A stretch of DNA of 64,000 nt from Methanolapillus ohkumae (GCF_032594355.1 NZ_CP131061.1:806001-870000); one strand, 5' to 3'; shown: positions 52,195 through 61,050, counted from the stretch's first letter. A program made the numbers and translations. Notes: generated by a model not told the origin, from the letters alone.

Positions 52195-53538
52195 ATGACC
52201 GCTCCTGAAAAATCAAAGATTGACGCAAAACCGGATGGTGCCGCAGGTGCACCACCCGGCGCTCCTCATGCAGGTTCTGCTCCGGCGGGTGCCCCCGCCG
52301 GAAAACCGCCCGAAGGCGCTCCAAAGCCGCCGGCGGTTTCGGTAACCGGCGACAAACTTAAAGGTTCCGATATTAAAATCGGCGGAAAATACATCGGCTG
52401 GTCCACAAATGAAGATGTCCGAAAACGGGGCGGCTCCGGCGGCCTTGTGACATCCGTTCTTGCGGGCGCCCTGGAAAAGGGACTGGTGTCTAACGTTGTG
52501 GTTTTAAAGAAATCCAACCAGTTTGAAGCGGTACCGGTGCTTACGTCTGACGTCAAAGACGTTTACGAATCGGCGGGCTCCATGCACATGCTCATTTCCA
52601 ATCCGACTAAATACTTGCGCCACTTTGAAAATGACGCCCGGATTGGAATTGCCGTCAAACCGTGCGACATGCGTGGCATTCGTGAGCAGAGCAAACGCAA
52701 TATGATAAATCTGGACAAAGTCTTCACAATCGGTCTTAACTGCGGAGGAACCATTCCGCCGTACAAGATTCGCCGGGTCGTGGAAGAAGTCTACAAACTC
52801 AATCCGGATGACGTCTGCGCCGAAGAAATCGAAAAAGGCCAATTGATTATGGAAACCAAAGACGGGGTGCACCACTCTCAGTCCATTGACGAAATGGAAC
52901 TGGAAGACAACGGCCGCCGTGAGAATTGCCGCTACTGTATTGTGAAAATCGCGACCAACGCGGATTTGGCGTGCGGAAACTGGGGCGTTCTTGGAGATTT
53001 GGCCGGCAAAGGAACTTTTGTCGAAGTCATGACCGAAAAAGGTGCCGAATTCTTGAAAAACGCAATTGATAACGGCTACGCCGAAGTGAAAGCCGCGAGC
53101 GACCCGGCGTCGGAAGCCCGCGGAAAAGTGAACGGCATCATGCTCAAAATGTCCGCGAAAACCAAAGAAAAAGTCTTTGCGCCGTTGGACGGCGATAAAT
53201 TGGAAGCGTTTAAAGCGGAACTCAAAAACTGCATTCATTGCGGCGCTTGTAAAACTGTCTGCCCGCCCTGTGCCTGCGGCCCGGAAGCCAAATGCACGTC
53301 CTTTAACAATTTGGCGGACAGCTATGATATTTCGCTCTACCACATGATCCGGTTCCTGCATTTGATGGATTCTTGTGTTGGCTGCGGCCAGTGTTCCGAC
53401 GTTTGCCCATCCGACATTCCGCTCGCGCGCCTTTACCGGAAGTTTGCCAACCCGATCCAAGATGAATTAAAATACGTGACCGGAATGGATGATCGAACGC
53501 CGCCGTTTTTTGAAATCAAACTCGAGGAGGTGCAGTAA
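52195..53538 (+). CDS. fdhB: F420-dependent FdhB/FrhB-type subunit
   Basis: 447 residues; its ATG directly follows the mvhD TAA. An N-terminal low-complexity Ala/Pro/Gly stretch (about 8-50, GAPPGAPHAGSAPAGAPAGK) precedes the enzyme domain. That domain shows KRGGSGGLVTSVLAGALEKG, GIAVKPCDMRGIREQSKRN, NCRYCIVKIATNADLACGNW and two clusters, CIHCGACKTVCPPCACG and CVGCGQCSDVCPSDIP. This family binds FAD and coenzyme F420 and exchanges hydride between them. It is about 50 residues longer than typical FdhB because of the tail. It is the likely electron entry point of this Hdr complex. Confidence 0.93.
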   Translation: MTAPEKSKIDAKPDGAAGAPPGAPHAGSAPAGAPAGKPPEGAPKPPAVSVTGDKLKGSDIKIGGKYIGWSTNEDVRKRGGSGGLVTSVLAGALEKGLVSNVVVLKKSNQFEAVPVLTSDVKDVYESAGSMHMLISNPTKYLRHFENDARIGIAVKPCDMRGIREQSKRNMINLDKVFTIGLNCGGTIPPYKIRRVVEEVYKLNPDDVCAEEIEKGQLIMETKDGVHHSQSIDEMELEDNGRRENCRYCIVKIATNADLACGNWGVLGDLAGKGTFVEVMTEKGAEFLKNAIDNGYAEVKAASDPASEARGKVNGIMLKMSAKTKEKVFAPLDGDKLEAFKAELKNCIHCGACKTVCPPCACGPEAKCTSFNNLADSYDISLYHMIRFLHLMDSCVGCGQCSDVCPSDIPLARLYRKFANPIQDELKYVTGMDDRTPPFFEIKLEEVQ

Positions 53539-55299
53539 ATGTCTGCCCATATTTCTAATTCAGGATGCGGAACGGGAGTTTCCGGGAATACGGACGGGAC
53601 AAAAGTCTGTGACGTTGTTTTCCGTGAAAATGTTTATGCAACGGTTTGTTATGGCTGTGGTTTTGGCTGCGGCGTTTACATGCGGGAACTGTTCACCGAC
53701 ATTCCGACCGGAACCACGTGTGGTGCCCCGCTTCTTCATATCGATTACCGGAAAGCGTCTCCGGTCAATGAAGGGAAGCTCTGCCGGTTCGGCGTGAATT
53801 TGGTTCAAAATTACTGTCCGGCGGTTTCTATCGTTGGTGGCGAAGACACCGATGAAAAAACCGCTATTTTAAAAGCGGCGGAAATTTTAAAGAAAACAAA
53901 GCCGGAAAATATTTGTTTGCTGTCGATTGGAAACGCGACCAACGAAGAACATTTAATGTTCATGGAAGTCGGCAAAAAATTAGGCGTTCCGGTCAACACC
54001 GGAATGACGGGACTTTTCAAATCCATCGGAAAGCTTCATGCTTATACCGGCCGCGGGGTGACGTATGACGATGTCGCGCATGCGAAAAAGATTTACCTGC
54101 TTGTCGACCCGTACGTTCAGTATCCGCTTTTGGTTCGCCGTTTGGTGCACGCCAAAAACAAAGGCGCCGAAATCGTGTCGTTCGGGCTTAAAGAACTTCC
54201 GATTGCGGACAAAAACATTATGTTGACGCCGGATATGAGTTTGTATGATGTGGAGTTTAAGCCGGATGCGGACACTCTTATCATTTCGGATTTAACGCCC
54301 TACACGCACCCGAAAAGGCTTGCGGAAATCGTAGAATTGTCCGGCGCAAAAGCAGACGGCAAAAGCAACATGCTTTTTTTGCGCCCATTTATGAATTCGA
54401 CCGGTGCCGGTTATTTGTCCAAACACACCAAGCAAAAATCGTTTGATGACATTTTGGCCGGAATCGATTCGGGGGACATCAAAGTGCTTTACTGCTTGGA
54501 ATCCGATTTGATGGACATCTGCCTCAATGATCACATTCAGGAAGCGTTTAAAAATCTGGATGCGTTGATTGTCCAGACATCCCGCTACACGTCAAGTTGC
54601 AATACGGCCGACATTGTGATTGCGTCCGAGCCGTTTTACAAAAAGAAAGGTTCTGTCATGAATTCGGAAGGACGCCTGATTCGTATGTCCACCGACGCGG
54701 GCGAAACATTGCTGACCGGATTTTACGCGCTCTCCGATTTATTATCCGCGTTGGGTGGAAAAGCCATGACTTATGAAGAAGCGCATCAGAAAGCGGTGGA
54801 AATTTTGGGCGCCATGGATGATGAATTTAAGATTTTGCCGCCGGAATCCAAGAAAAAACCGCCGGTTCAAAAGATTTCTGATAAATTACCCGCGCTTGTC
54901 ACAAATGCGGACTTATCGGGAGGAGAGGCTCCGGCATCTTTTGTTTCATCCGCTTCGGCCAAAGCGGCGCAGGTGTCGGATAAAGTGAATTTAAAACATG
55001 TGTATCTGACCAACCCGTTCCTTTGGAATAATGTTATGGATGAAGATTTCTTTGAAATCAGCCGGTGCCAAGTCAAAGACCTCAAGCTGCTCAAAGGATT
55101 CACGGCCGACGTGATGTGCAACTGCGGCGAAAAATTAAAAACATCCGCGTTTAAAGTGTCACCCATGGCGGATGGCTACATCCTCTCTTGGAACAAGCAA
55201 ATATTTGCCAAAGCGCCGGTGGTGGATGTCACGGTCAAACGGTCAGCGACAAAACCGGATGAAAAAATAATTGTGAAGGAATGTAATATTCCTCAATAA
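53539..55299 (+). CDS. FdhA-like molybdopterin oxidoreductase lacking the catalytic Cys/Sec
   Basis: 586 residues, against about 680 in usual FdhA. The N-terminal [4Fe-4S] site is present: CYGCGFGCGVYMREL (C37, C40, C44) and GKLCRFG (C82). The next conserved block normally ends with the metal-ligand Sec/Cys (ARxC/UHxP); here ATNEEHLMFMEVGKKLGVPV is followed by NTGMTGLFKSIGK, with no Cys or Sec until residue 490s-type positions (VLYCLESD). Cofactor-site residues SSCNTADIVIASEPFYKKKG and GSVMNSEGRLIRMSTDAGET remain. The C-terminal cap domain is short and diverged. It may be an electron-relay or structural subunit rather than an active formate dehydrogenase. Follows GAGGAGGTGCAGTAA. Confidence 0.85.
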   Translation: MSAHISNSGCGTGVSGNTDGTKVCDVVFRENVYATVCYGCGFGCGVYMRELFTDIPTGTTCGAPLLHIDYRKASPVNEGKLCRFGVNLVQNYCPAVSIVGGEDTDEKTAILKAAEILKKTKPENICLLSIGNATNEEHLMFMEVGKKLGVPVNTGMTGLFKSIGKLHAYTGRGVTYDDVAHAKKIYLLVDPYVQYPLLVRRLVHAKNKGAEIVSFGLKELPIADKNIMLTPDMSLYDVEFKPDADTLIISDLTPYTHPKRLAEIVELSGAKADGKSNMLFLRPFMNSTGAGYLSKHTKQKSFDDILAGIDSGDIKVLYCLESDLMDICLNDHIQEAFKNLDALIVQTSRYTSSCNTADIVIASEPFYKKKGSVMNSEGRLIRMSTDAGETLLTGFYALSDLLSALGGKAMTYEEAHQKAVEILGAMDDEFKILPPESKKKPPVQKISDKLPALVTNADLSGGEAPASFVSSASAKAAQVSDKVNLKHVYLTNPFLWNNVMDEDFFEISRCQVKDLKLLKGFTADVMCNCGEKLKTSAFKVSPMADGYILSWNKQIFAKAPVVDVTVKRSATKPDEKIIVKECNIPQ

Positions 55300-55329
55300 T
55301 TTTTCAAAAATTCAAGATTTTTCAATCTT

Positions 55330-55520
55330 GAATTTTTCCAACTTTGGATTTTTTTAATTTGATTTTCCAACTTTGGATTTTTTTAATTTGATTTTCCAAC
55401 TTTGGATTTTTTCAATTTGATTTTCCAACTTTGGATTTTTCAATTTGATTTTCCAACTTTGGATTTTTTTAATTTGATTTTCCAATCTTGGATTTTTTTA
55501 ATTTGATTTTCCCAATTTGA
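55330..55520. repeat. Seven to eight ~28-bp tandem T-rich repeats
   Basis: Units of TTGGATTTTTTTAATTTG / ATTTTCCAACT repeat across the first 200 nt after the operon. The run could terminate the hdr transcript. The rest to 55783 is AT-rich with TATA-like ATTATATAATG at 55730-55741 before the kinase gene. No gene seen. Confidence 0.85.
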
Positions 55521-55783
55521 TTTTTCAATTTGAAATTGAATGGTTTTGTTTTGATTTGTTCCATTTGAAAATCATTTTTTAATATTTAACTTGGCCGTAT
55601 TCGTTATTTATTTACCGATTCGTTTATTTATCTTTCCATCTTTATTTATATTTTTAATATGTAAATCAATATAACTTTTTATTATTTTCTTAATGATTCG
55701 TGAATCTCCGAATTATATTCGACAAACGTATTATATAATGTCACTTTGTATTAGGGTAGTATTTCAGTTCATGGTGTAATTTT

Positions 55784-56659
55784 ATGACGATTGAGAACAA
55801 ACCTCGGGAATCCGTAATTGATGTTCCGGACGGGAAGTATAAAAACTAGCAGGAGCTCATTTTTCTTCATGATCTCTTGAATTCCGCCGGCGGTCTTCGA
55901 GGATTTTTGGAACTTTTAGCCGAGACGTCCGACCCGGAAAAAGTCGTCCGGTATATTGAAAATTCCATGGAGTTGTGTGATTTTCTCATTGAGGAAATTC
56001 AATCCTACCGTCAAATCATATTGGCGGAAAATGGGGAATTGAAAGTCTTTTCCAATGACGTCAATACGTTGGATTTACTCAAATCGGCCGCTTTGTCGCT
56101 GGAGCACCATGCGGTTTCTAAAGAAAAATGCATGGAAATTTCCAATGATTCGGAATCCATTTTGCTCCAAACAGACAAAATTTTATTGTCCCGGGTTTTG
56201 GTGAATTTATTAAAAAACGCGCTGGAAGCGACCAATTCAAACGGCGTGGTTTTGATCGGGTCGAAGCTGGTTTCAAATAAAGGAGCTGCCTGCGAAAATA
56301 ATGGTCGGTCTCATGATTCATCCATTTCGTCGGTTTCATCTATTTCGTCGGTTTCATCCATTTCGTCGGTTTCATCCATTTCGTCGGTTTCATCCGATTC
56401 GTCCGCTTTGCCGGAATTTTATTCTTCGGATTTTATTCGGTTTTGGGTCAAAAATGATTTGGAAATTCCGGAGGAGTCCAAACCCCACATTTTTAAGAAA
56501 AGAATTTCAACCAAAGGAGAAATGCGCGGTCTTGGAACTTACAGCGTCCGGTTGCTGGGTGAAAAATATCTGGGCGGAAAAGTCGGATTCACAAGCAATT
56601 CCTGTGATGGGACGACTTTCTTTATTGATTTGCCTTTGAAATATTCTCCTCAAAAATAA
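55784..56659 (+). CDS. Sensor histidine kinase with an in-frame TAG codon
   Basis: Read from ATG 55784 (GGTG seven bases upstream), codon 22 (55847-55849) is TAG. Reading through gives 291 residues with every kinase landmark: H-box QELIFLHDLLNSAGGLRGFL (His29), N-box VLVNLLKNALEAT (Asn145 region), a reduced nucleotide lid, and GLGTYSVRLLGEKYLGGKVG. Starting after the TAG (TTG 55877) would delete the phosphoacceptor His. In Methanosarcinaceae UAG can be read as pyrrolysine, which explains this. Residues about 179-208 are ISSVSS repeats from a 15-bp unit (56319-56400). There is no sensor domain. The kinase core seems shortened between N-box and G-box. Part of it recurs at 62761. Confidence 0.75.
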
Positions 56660-56738
56660 ACAAACGACTTTCTTTTTTTCATTCATCACTCATTTATTTC
56701 ACTTTTCCTCAATTATTCCATGAAAAAAGCTGACCATT

Positions 56739-57162
56739 ATGATGAAAGACCCGGAAAAAACAGTTGGAAATTTAATTGACAAACAAACCGTTTCTCTGAT
56801 CAGTTCCGTCGACAAGGATGGTTTTCCTAATACAAAAGCGATGCTGCCACCCCGAAAAGCGGGATGGAATTAAAACATTCTATTTGACGACCAATACGTC
56901 TTCCCTGCGTGTCGGCCAGTACAAAGAAAACCCCAAGGCTTGCCTTTATTTTTTTGACAAACGTTTTTTCCGCGGCGTTATGCTTAAAGGAACCGTCTCT
57001 GTTCTTGAGGATTCCCAAAGTAAAGAAATGATTTGGCGGGAAGGAGATACCCTCTATTATCCAAAAGGGGTTACCGATCCGGATTATTGTGTTTTAAAAT
57101 TTACCGCCGAAAATGAGCGGTATTATTCCGATTTTCATTCCGAAGACTTTATTGTCGGATAA
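56739..57162 (+). pseudogene. Pyridoxamine 5'-phosphate oxidase-like gene, frameshifted
   Basis: Starts ATG 56739 (MMKDPEKTVGNLIDKQTVSL, then SSVDKDGFPNTKAMLPP) and, after a +1 shift near 56848-56860, continues as KRDGIKTFYLTTNTSSLRVG, NPKACLYFFDKRFFRGVML and GTVSVLEDSQSKEMIWREGD to TAA 57162. The two parts together give a normal 140-residue flavin-binding split-barrel protein (general stress/PPOX family). The shift is at a CCCC run, where one C too many would explain it. The copy at 63057 carries the same shift, so random error in one copy is unlikely unless the duplication is an assembly copy. Confidence 0.8.
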
Positions 57163-57201
57163 AATCCGCCCATCGTTTTTGTTGAAGTTTTAAAAATTTG
57201 T

Positions 57202-57223
57202 TGCTGTAACGCGCGCGGCGGCA
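57202..57223. repeat. GC-rich dispersed repeat copy
   Basis: TTGCTGTAACGCGCGCGGCG followed by GCA, preceded by the family's T-rich half (CGTTTTTGTTGAAG). Duplicated at 63520. Confidence 0.75.
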
Positions 57224-57255
57224 TCGTTAAAATAATAAAAAATAAAAAAATAATC

Positions 57256-57292
57256 CGATTGAAGAGACATTCTTATCTCTTCCCTCGGACAT
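57256..57292 (-). terminator. Bulged hairpin after the corrinoid gene
   Basis: CCGA...AGAGA pairs with TCTCT...TCGG around ATTCTTA. It lies 13 nt beyond the minus-strand stop and is followed on that strand by TTTTTATT. Confidence 0.4.
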
Positions 57293-57304
57293 TTTATTTT
57301 TCGT

Positions 57305-58135
57305 TTATTGCTTCATCTCTTTGCGGATTTCGTCCCACTTCTTTCCTTTTTTCACCGACTTTGCGATGTTAACGGCATCAAGCGGACTTTTTCCGTAAAC
57401 AGCATTTGAAAACGTGCTTACAAAGTGCGCGTCTACCGCCGCTCCGCCGCAAGCGACCGGAACACCGGAAAATTCAATGCTTTTGGCCAAAGCCTTCAAG
57501 CCTTCTTTGGTGGTGCTCATAAGCGATGTTCCGGTGACCAAATCGATCTTTTGGGTTTTGACCAATTCGACCACATCTTCTACCAAAACATCCCGGCCCA
57601 TATCGATCACATCAAAGCCGTTTGCCCGAAGAATAGCGGCGACAATGTTTTTTCCGATGTCGTGAACGTCTCCTTCAATCACAAGGGACGCGACTTTGCC
57701 GGCGGACGGAATGTCGCCCAGTTTTTCCTGGCACAAAACAACGCCGGCAACCATGGCATCGTTCGCCAGAAGAATTTCCGGAACGAACGCTTCTCCCATG
57801 TCGTAAACTTCACAAACCACTTGAATGCCGGGCATGAGCGCACTCACCACAATGTCGGTTGGGTTTCTGCCGCCGTCCAAGAGCACTTTTGTCAGGCGGG
57901 CGGCTTCTTTTTTATCTCCGTCAATCACAGCCATCGTCAAAGCGGCATCGGTTTTGTCTTTGGGAATATATTTTTTGCGGATTTCCTCCACGGTCGTCTT
58001 GGGAATGCCCCAGGATTTGACTTCTTCCCCTCGTCCGATTTTGATTCCTTCTTCCAAAAGCTCTTGGAACTGCGTCGGATTCTGTTCCTTAAATTCAATC
58101 AATTCTTTTGTAGCGGTATCGATATGCCGGATCAT
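57305..58135 (-). CDS. Corrinoid (methyl-carrier) protein of the MtaC/MtbC class
   Basis: 276 residues. The B12-binding domain has EGDVHDIGKNIVAAILRANG (cobalt-ligand His in DVHDIG), DMGRDVLVEDVVELVK, GTSLMSTTKEGLKAL and GVPVACGGAAVD. A helical cap precedes it (ALMPGIQVVCEVYDMGEAFV, PEILLANDAMVAGV). About 60 extra residues at the N-terminus (MIRHIDTATKELIEFKEQNP) exceed the usual length of about 210-260. The protein carries a methyl group on cobalt from a substrate methyltransferase to the CoM methylase. Its start overlaps the upstream methyltransferase stop by 4 nt. Substrate is unknown: no mtaB, mtbB or mttB is adjacent. Confidence 0.92.
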   Translation of the reverse strand: MIRHIDTATKELIEFKEQNPTQFQELLEEGIKIGRGEEVKSWGIPKTTVEEIRKKYIPKDKTDAALTMAVIDGDKKEAARLTKVLLDGGRNPTDIVVSALMPGIQVVCEVYDMGEAFVPEILLANDAMVAGVVLCQEKLGDIPSAGKVASLVIEGDVHDIGKNIVAAILRANGFDVIDMGRDVLVEDVVELVKTQKIDLVTGTSLMSTTKEGLKALAKSIEFSGVPVACGGAAVDAHFVSTFSNAVYGKSPLDAVNIAKSVKKGKKWDEIRKEMKQ

Positions 58136-59250
58136 TTGAAAACACCTCCGCAGTCGTTGCTGCCCTTTTTATTTTTGACCTGCCAGTTTCCGATTCCAAC
58201 ACCGATTTCGCGAATCGTGTCTTTTATATCACCGGCTTTGGGGACGGGGGTTTCGCGACAGGCGCGCACGTAAGCTTTCAGGTTTTCCAGGGATGTTCCA
58301 AAAGAAACGTCGCATGCCGTTCCGACGACATCGGTTCCTTGAAGGATACATTCGCGGGTCCGGTTGTAAACGTCCTGAGGTGTTCCGTTTGGCATCAAAT
58401 CAATGACATCCAAACTTCCGAGGATGGACATGCTGTTTCCCAAAACTTGCCGGCAGTACCACACGGGAACGGCATCAAAGGAGAAACAGTCCATGCCGCT
58501 TTTTCGAACATAAGGAAGCAGCTTGCTTGTGTTTCCGCACATGTGCAGAATTTTCGGGGCGCTGACTTCGCGGGCCATTCTTTTGTGGGCGGGAAGCACG
58601 AATTCTTCGTAGGTTTCGCCGGAGATCAAGTCGCCGGATGCGGATGGGTCGGCCGGGAACAAAATGTGGGCGCCGGCTTCCACTTGAAGTTTGCCGTACG
58701 CGATCACAAAGTCGGTGGCGGCGTCGATAAACGCATGGGCTTTGTCGGGGTCGGTCCGGGTCCAGCGGACCAGGTTTTCAACACCGGCAATGTGTCCGGC
58801 CACCGTAAACGGGGCGGTGATGACCGGAATAATCGGAAGCATTCCGCTGTATTTTTCGCGCAGGATGGAAATCGCGTCCAGCACCACCGGAACTCTTTTC
58901 GTGTTGGCCAAGTCGTCGGGCCAAGTGACGTCGTCGGGGTTGGTATACGCGTGCGCCGCAACGGGCGGACGGTCCGGTTTGTTCCAGTCCAGCGGGCAGC
59001 CGAGCACTTCGGCTTCCAGCGATATGTCAAATTGAGGACGCGCGGCTTCAATACCACAAACATCGTATGGCGCGGATGCCAAATCGGCCATCATTTGCGC
59101 GTCAAAGTGCGCTTTTGGCCAGGACGCGTTTGCGTATTTCATAAGTTCAACCGTCGTTTGTGCCAACGGGTTTGCCGGCGGCACGTAATCCACACGCCCG
59201 CCCAAAACAGCCGCAAGAGCGCGTCGGGTGGGTGTCATTTCTGATGCCAT
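58132..59250 (-). CDS. MtaA/CmuA-family methyltransferase (methylcobamide:CoM type)
   Basis: 372 residues of the uroporphyrinogen-decarboxylase superfamily. MTPTRRALAAVLGGRVDYVP opens it. The zinc ligands of the CoM-binding site are present: ILHMCGNTSKLLPYV (His, Cys) and GTDVVGTACDVSFGTSLENL (Cys). Such enzymes move the methyl group from a corrinoid protein to coenzyme M, giving methyl-CoM. It is slightly longer than MtaA/MtbA (about 340). Its partner corrinoid protein is coupled downstream, so the pair forms a module for an unknown methylated compound. Confidence 0.9.
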   Translation of the reverse strand: MASEMTPTRRALAAVLGGRVDYVPPANPLAQTTVELMKYANASWPKAHFDAQMMADLASAPYDVCGIEAARPQFDISLEAEVLGCPLDWNKPDRPPVAAHAYTNPDDVTWPDDLANTKRVPVVLDAISILREKYSGMLPIIPVITAPFTVAGHIAGVENLVRWTRTDPDKAHAFIDAATDFVIAYGKLQVEAGAHILFPADPSASGDLISGETYEEFVLPAHKRMAREVSAPKILHMCGNTSKLLPYVRKSGMDCFSFDAVPVWYCRQVLGNSMSILGSLDVIDLMPNGTPQDVYNRTRECILQGTDVVGTACDVSFGTSLENLKAYVRACRETPVPKAGDIKDTIREIGVGIGNWQVKNKKGSNDCGGVFK

Positions 59251-59812
59251 TTTTAAGTCTCCATTAAATTTTTAACAGTACTTTGTAAAAACACACAATC
59301 CGGCAGGATTTCTACCGGTCCATTATAATTGTCGGAGAAGGTATATATTGTAACCCTCTTATCATCCGGGATTTAATTTGAATGAGTTCGGTCGTTTCCG
59401 AATTACTAATAATTATATTAAATAGGTTATTTTAATCAAAAGAAATCGGCTTGATATTTTGTTAAAAATTTTTAAAAAGAATTTGGTTTTTGTTAAAATT
59501 TTAAAAATAAATTCCGGTTTTTGTTAAAATTTTAAAAATAAATTCCGGTTTTTATTGAAATTTTAAAAATACATTCCGGTTTTTATTGAAATTTTTAAAA
59601 AGGCGTCTGTCGGGTTTGTTGAATAATTAAAAATCCGTGGCCGTAACACATGTGGCGGCGCAATCCAAAAACGAGTAAGAAACCGGGCAGCGGTCCCGGC
59701 AATTCTAAAATAGAAAAACAGAAAAACAAAACAGAAAAATAGAATAAATAAAAAAAGCCGCACAATTTTTTGTTGTGCGGCTTTATTTTTTTTCAACAAT
59801 CTTTCAACATTT
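59251..59812. repeat. Spacer with 33-36-bp tandem repeats and a GC-rich repeat
   Basis: 59470-59600 has about four copies of a unit containing TTTTTGTTAAAATTTTAAAA and ATAAATTCCGG. 59638-59661 is a variant GC-rich repeat (GGCCGTAACACATGTGGCGG). The array resembles the T-rich half of that repeat family amplified. 59260-59400 is the promoter region of the methyltransferase genes. No gene seen. Confidence 0.8.
59754..59784 (-). terminator. Strong terminator hairpin
   Basis: Perfect 12-bp stem (AAAGCCGCACAA) around a 7-nt loop, with A/T runs on both sides. 29 nt past the stop of the minus-strand gene at 59813. Confidence 0.75.
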
Positions 59813-60652
59813 TTAATCGGCGGAATCCTGGGGTGTTTTAAAGAAAACCGCGATGAGCAAGACGACAAATACCATGAATCCGATAAGAATTATGGCCAAT
59901 AAGAAGGTTTGGTCGAAATTGAATATGGATTCGATGTCGGTGTACCAAATATAGAAGAATAAAAAGGCTAAAATCGCAAGTAGTAAGACTGTTAAGAGAA
60001 TCGCGTTCTTTTCGGCTTCAAACCGCTGCCGGAGTGTGATGTCTTGTTTTTGACTTTTTTGTTTGTAGCGGGTATTGGATTTGGAAGGCTTTGGTTTTTT
60101 AGGACCTGTTTTTTCCCGTTTGTCTTCCCAATCGTCGCGCACTTTAAAGACCGGCGGCTTTTTTGTCCGTTTGGTCACATCGTCGTCTTCGTCGCTTTTT
60201 ACAAGAACCCGTTCCGGAACGCTTGCGATCGGCGGGTTGGTGGTTTTGACGGTGGGCGCGGAAACTTTGGGAGACCGGATTTGTTCGTAATCAACCGAAC
60301 AGGCTCCTTCCAGGCCGACGACTAATTTGAATCCTTTCTTTTGGGCGCCGTAGCCGGTCACCACATAAAACATACCTTCTGCGACCGGAAGCGAATTGTA
60401 GGGGACGCGGACGACAATTTTAGCGTAAAGATTGTTTTGGACTTGGTGTTTGGCGGGCGCCAGAATCAGATAATCTTTGATGGAATCGTCCGGCAAAAAT
60501 GTGATGTACGTGGGAGAGCTGAAATTCTTGATGAAAACTTGGAATTCGCGGTCTTCTCCTTTGTAAAGCGGAACTTCAATGGTGTCGTATTTGAACTCAA
60601 TGGAGTCCATGGACTGCCGTCCGATGTAGATGTCTTGAAGAACTTCTTTCAT
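59813..60652 (-). CDS. Protein with C-terminal membrane anchor, unknown function
   Basis: 279 residues from ATG 60650-60652. The first about 135 residues look like a beta-sandwich domain (DSIEFKYDTIEVPLYKGEDR, EFQVFIKNFSSPTYITFLPD, AEGMFYVVTGYGAQKKGFKL). Then comes a charged low-complexity linker (about 145-210, KPKPSKSNTRYKQKSQKQD) and two adjacent hydrophobic helices (about 222-245 and 251-273). The first domain resembles extracellular Ig-like folds, but there is no signal peptide, so it may be cytosolic and tail-anchored. No family recognised. Confidence 0.7.
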   Translation of the reverse strand: MKEVLQDIYIGRQSMDSIEFKYDTIEVPLYKGEDREFQVFIKNFSSPTYITFLPDDSIKDYLILAPAKHQVQNNLYAKIVVRVPYNSLPVAEGMFYVVTGYGAQKKGFKLVVGLEGACSVDYEQIRSPKVSAPTVKTTNPPIASVPERVLVKSDEDDDVTKRTKKPPVFKVRDDWEDKREKTGPKKPKPSKSNTRYKQKSQKQDITLRQRFEAEKNAILLTVLLLAILAFLFFYIWYTDIESIFNFDQTFLLAIILIGFMVFVVLLIAVFFKTPQDSAD

Positions 60653-60857
60653 TTAAATCCCTTTGAAATGGCGAATGTGTGTTAAAATGAAGCAATTTAA
60701 AATATGAATATGAATTATTCCTTTAATTTATTCTTTATTTATTCCTTTAATTTATTCCTTTAATATAACCTGTGTATTAATAAAATTTATTGGTCATGTT
60801 TTTTGCATTTTTTTCTTTGTTTTTGCTTTTTTTGCATTTTTTTTGCTTTTTGTTTTT

Positions 60858-61049
60858 TTAAAATTCCCGCATGTCGGGCGGCAGCAAATTCGGGATTTTG
60901 TTTTCAATCGGGAAATAAATTTGGCAAGCTTCGCAATACAAATTTCCGGAAATGATTTCGGTTTTGTCCGCGTTTTCTTCTTCCGGTTTTGCTTGAAGAT
61001 TTTTGCGGCACATCGGGCAAACCAGCAGGGATAAATTTTCTTTTTTCAT
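60858..61049 (-). CDS. Trm112-family zinc-ribbon protein
   Basis: 63 residues from ATG 61047-61049, one nucleotide past the marC stop. It has LSLLVCPMCRKNLQAKP (CPxC), a second pair YCEACQIYFPIENKIPNLLP and an acidic middle. This is the Trm112/YcaR pattern. Trm112 proteins stabilise and activate several RNA and protein methyltransferases in translation. A longer in-frame upstream start would overlap marC and is unnecessary. Co-transcribed with marC. Confidence 0.85.
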   Translation of the reverse strand: MKKENLSLLVCPMCRKNLQAKPEEENADKTEIISGNLYCEACQIYFPIENKIPNLLPPDMREF

Positions 61050-61050
61050 G

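Noticed and set aside
53539..55299. Formylmethanofuran dehydrogenase subunit B
   Set aside because: The conserved Cys region of FwdB is absent and the order with mvhD-fdhB fits an FdhA-type subunit better.
55877..56659. Kinase gene starting at TTG 55877
   Set aside because: No ribosome site there, and it would remove the phosphoacceptor His that is encoded just upstream in the same frame.
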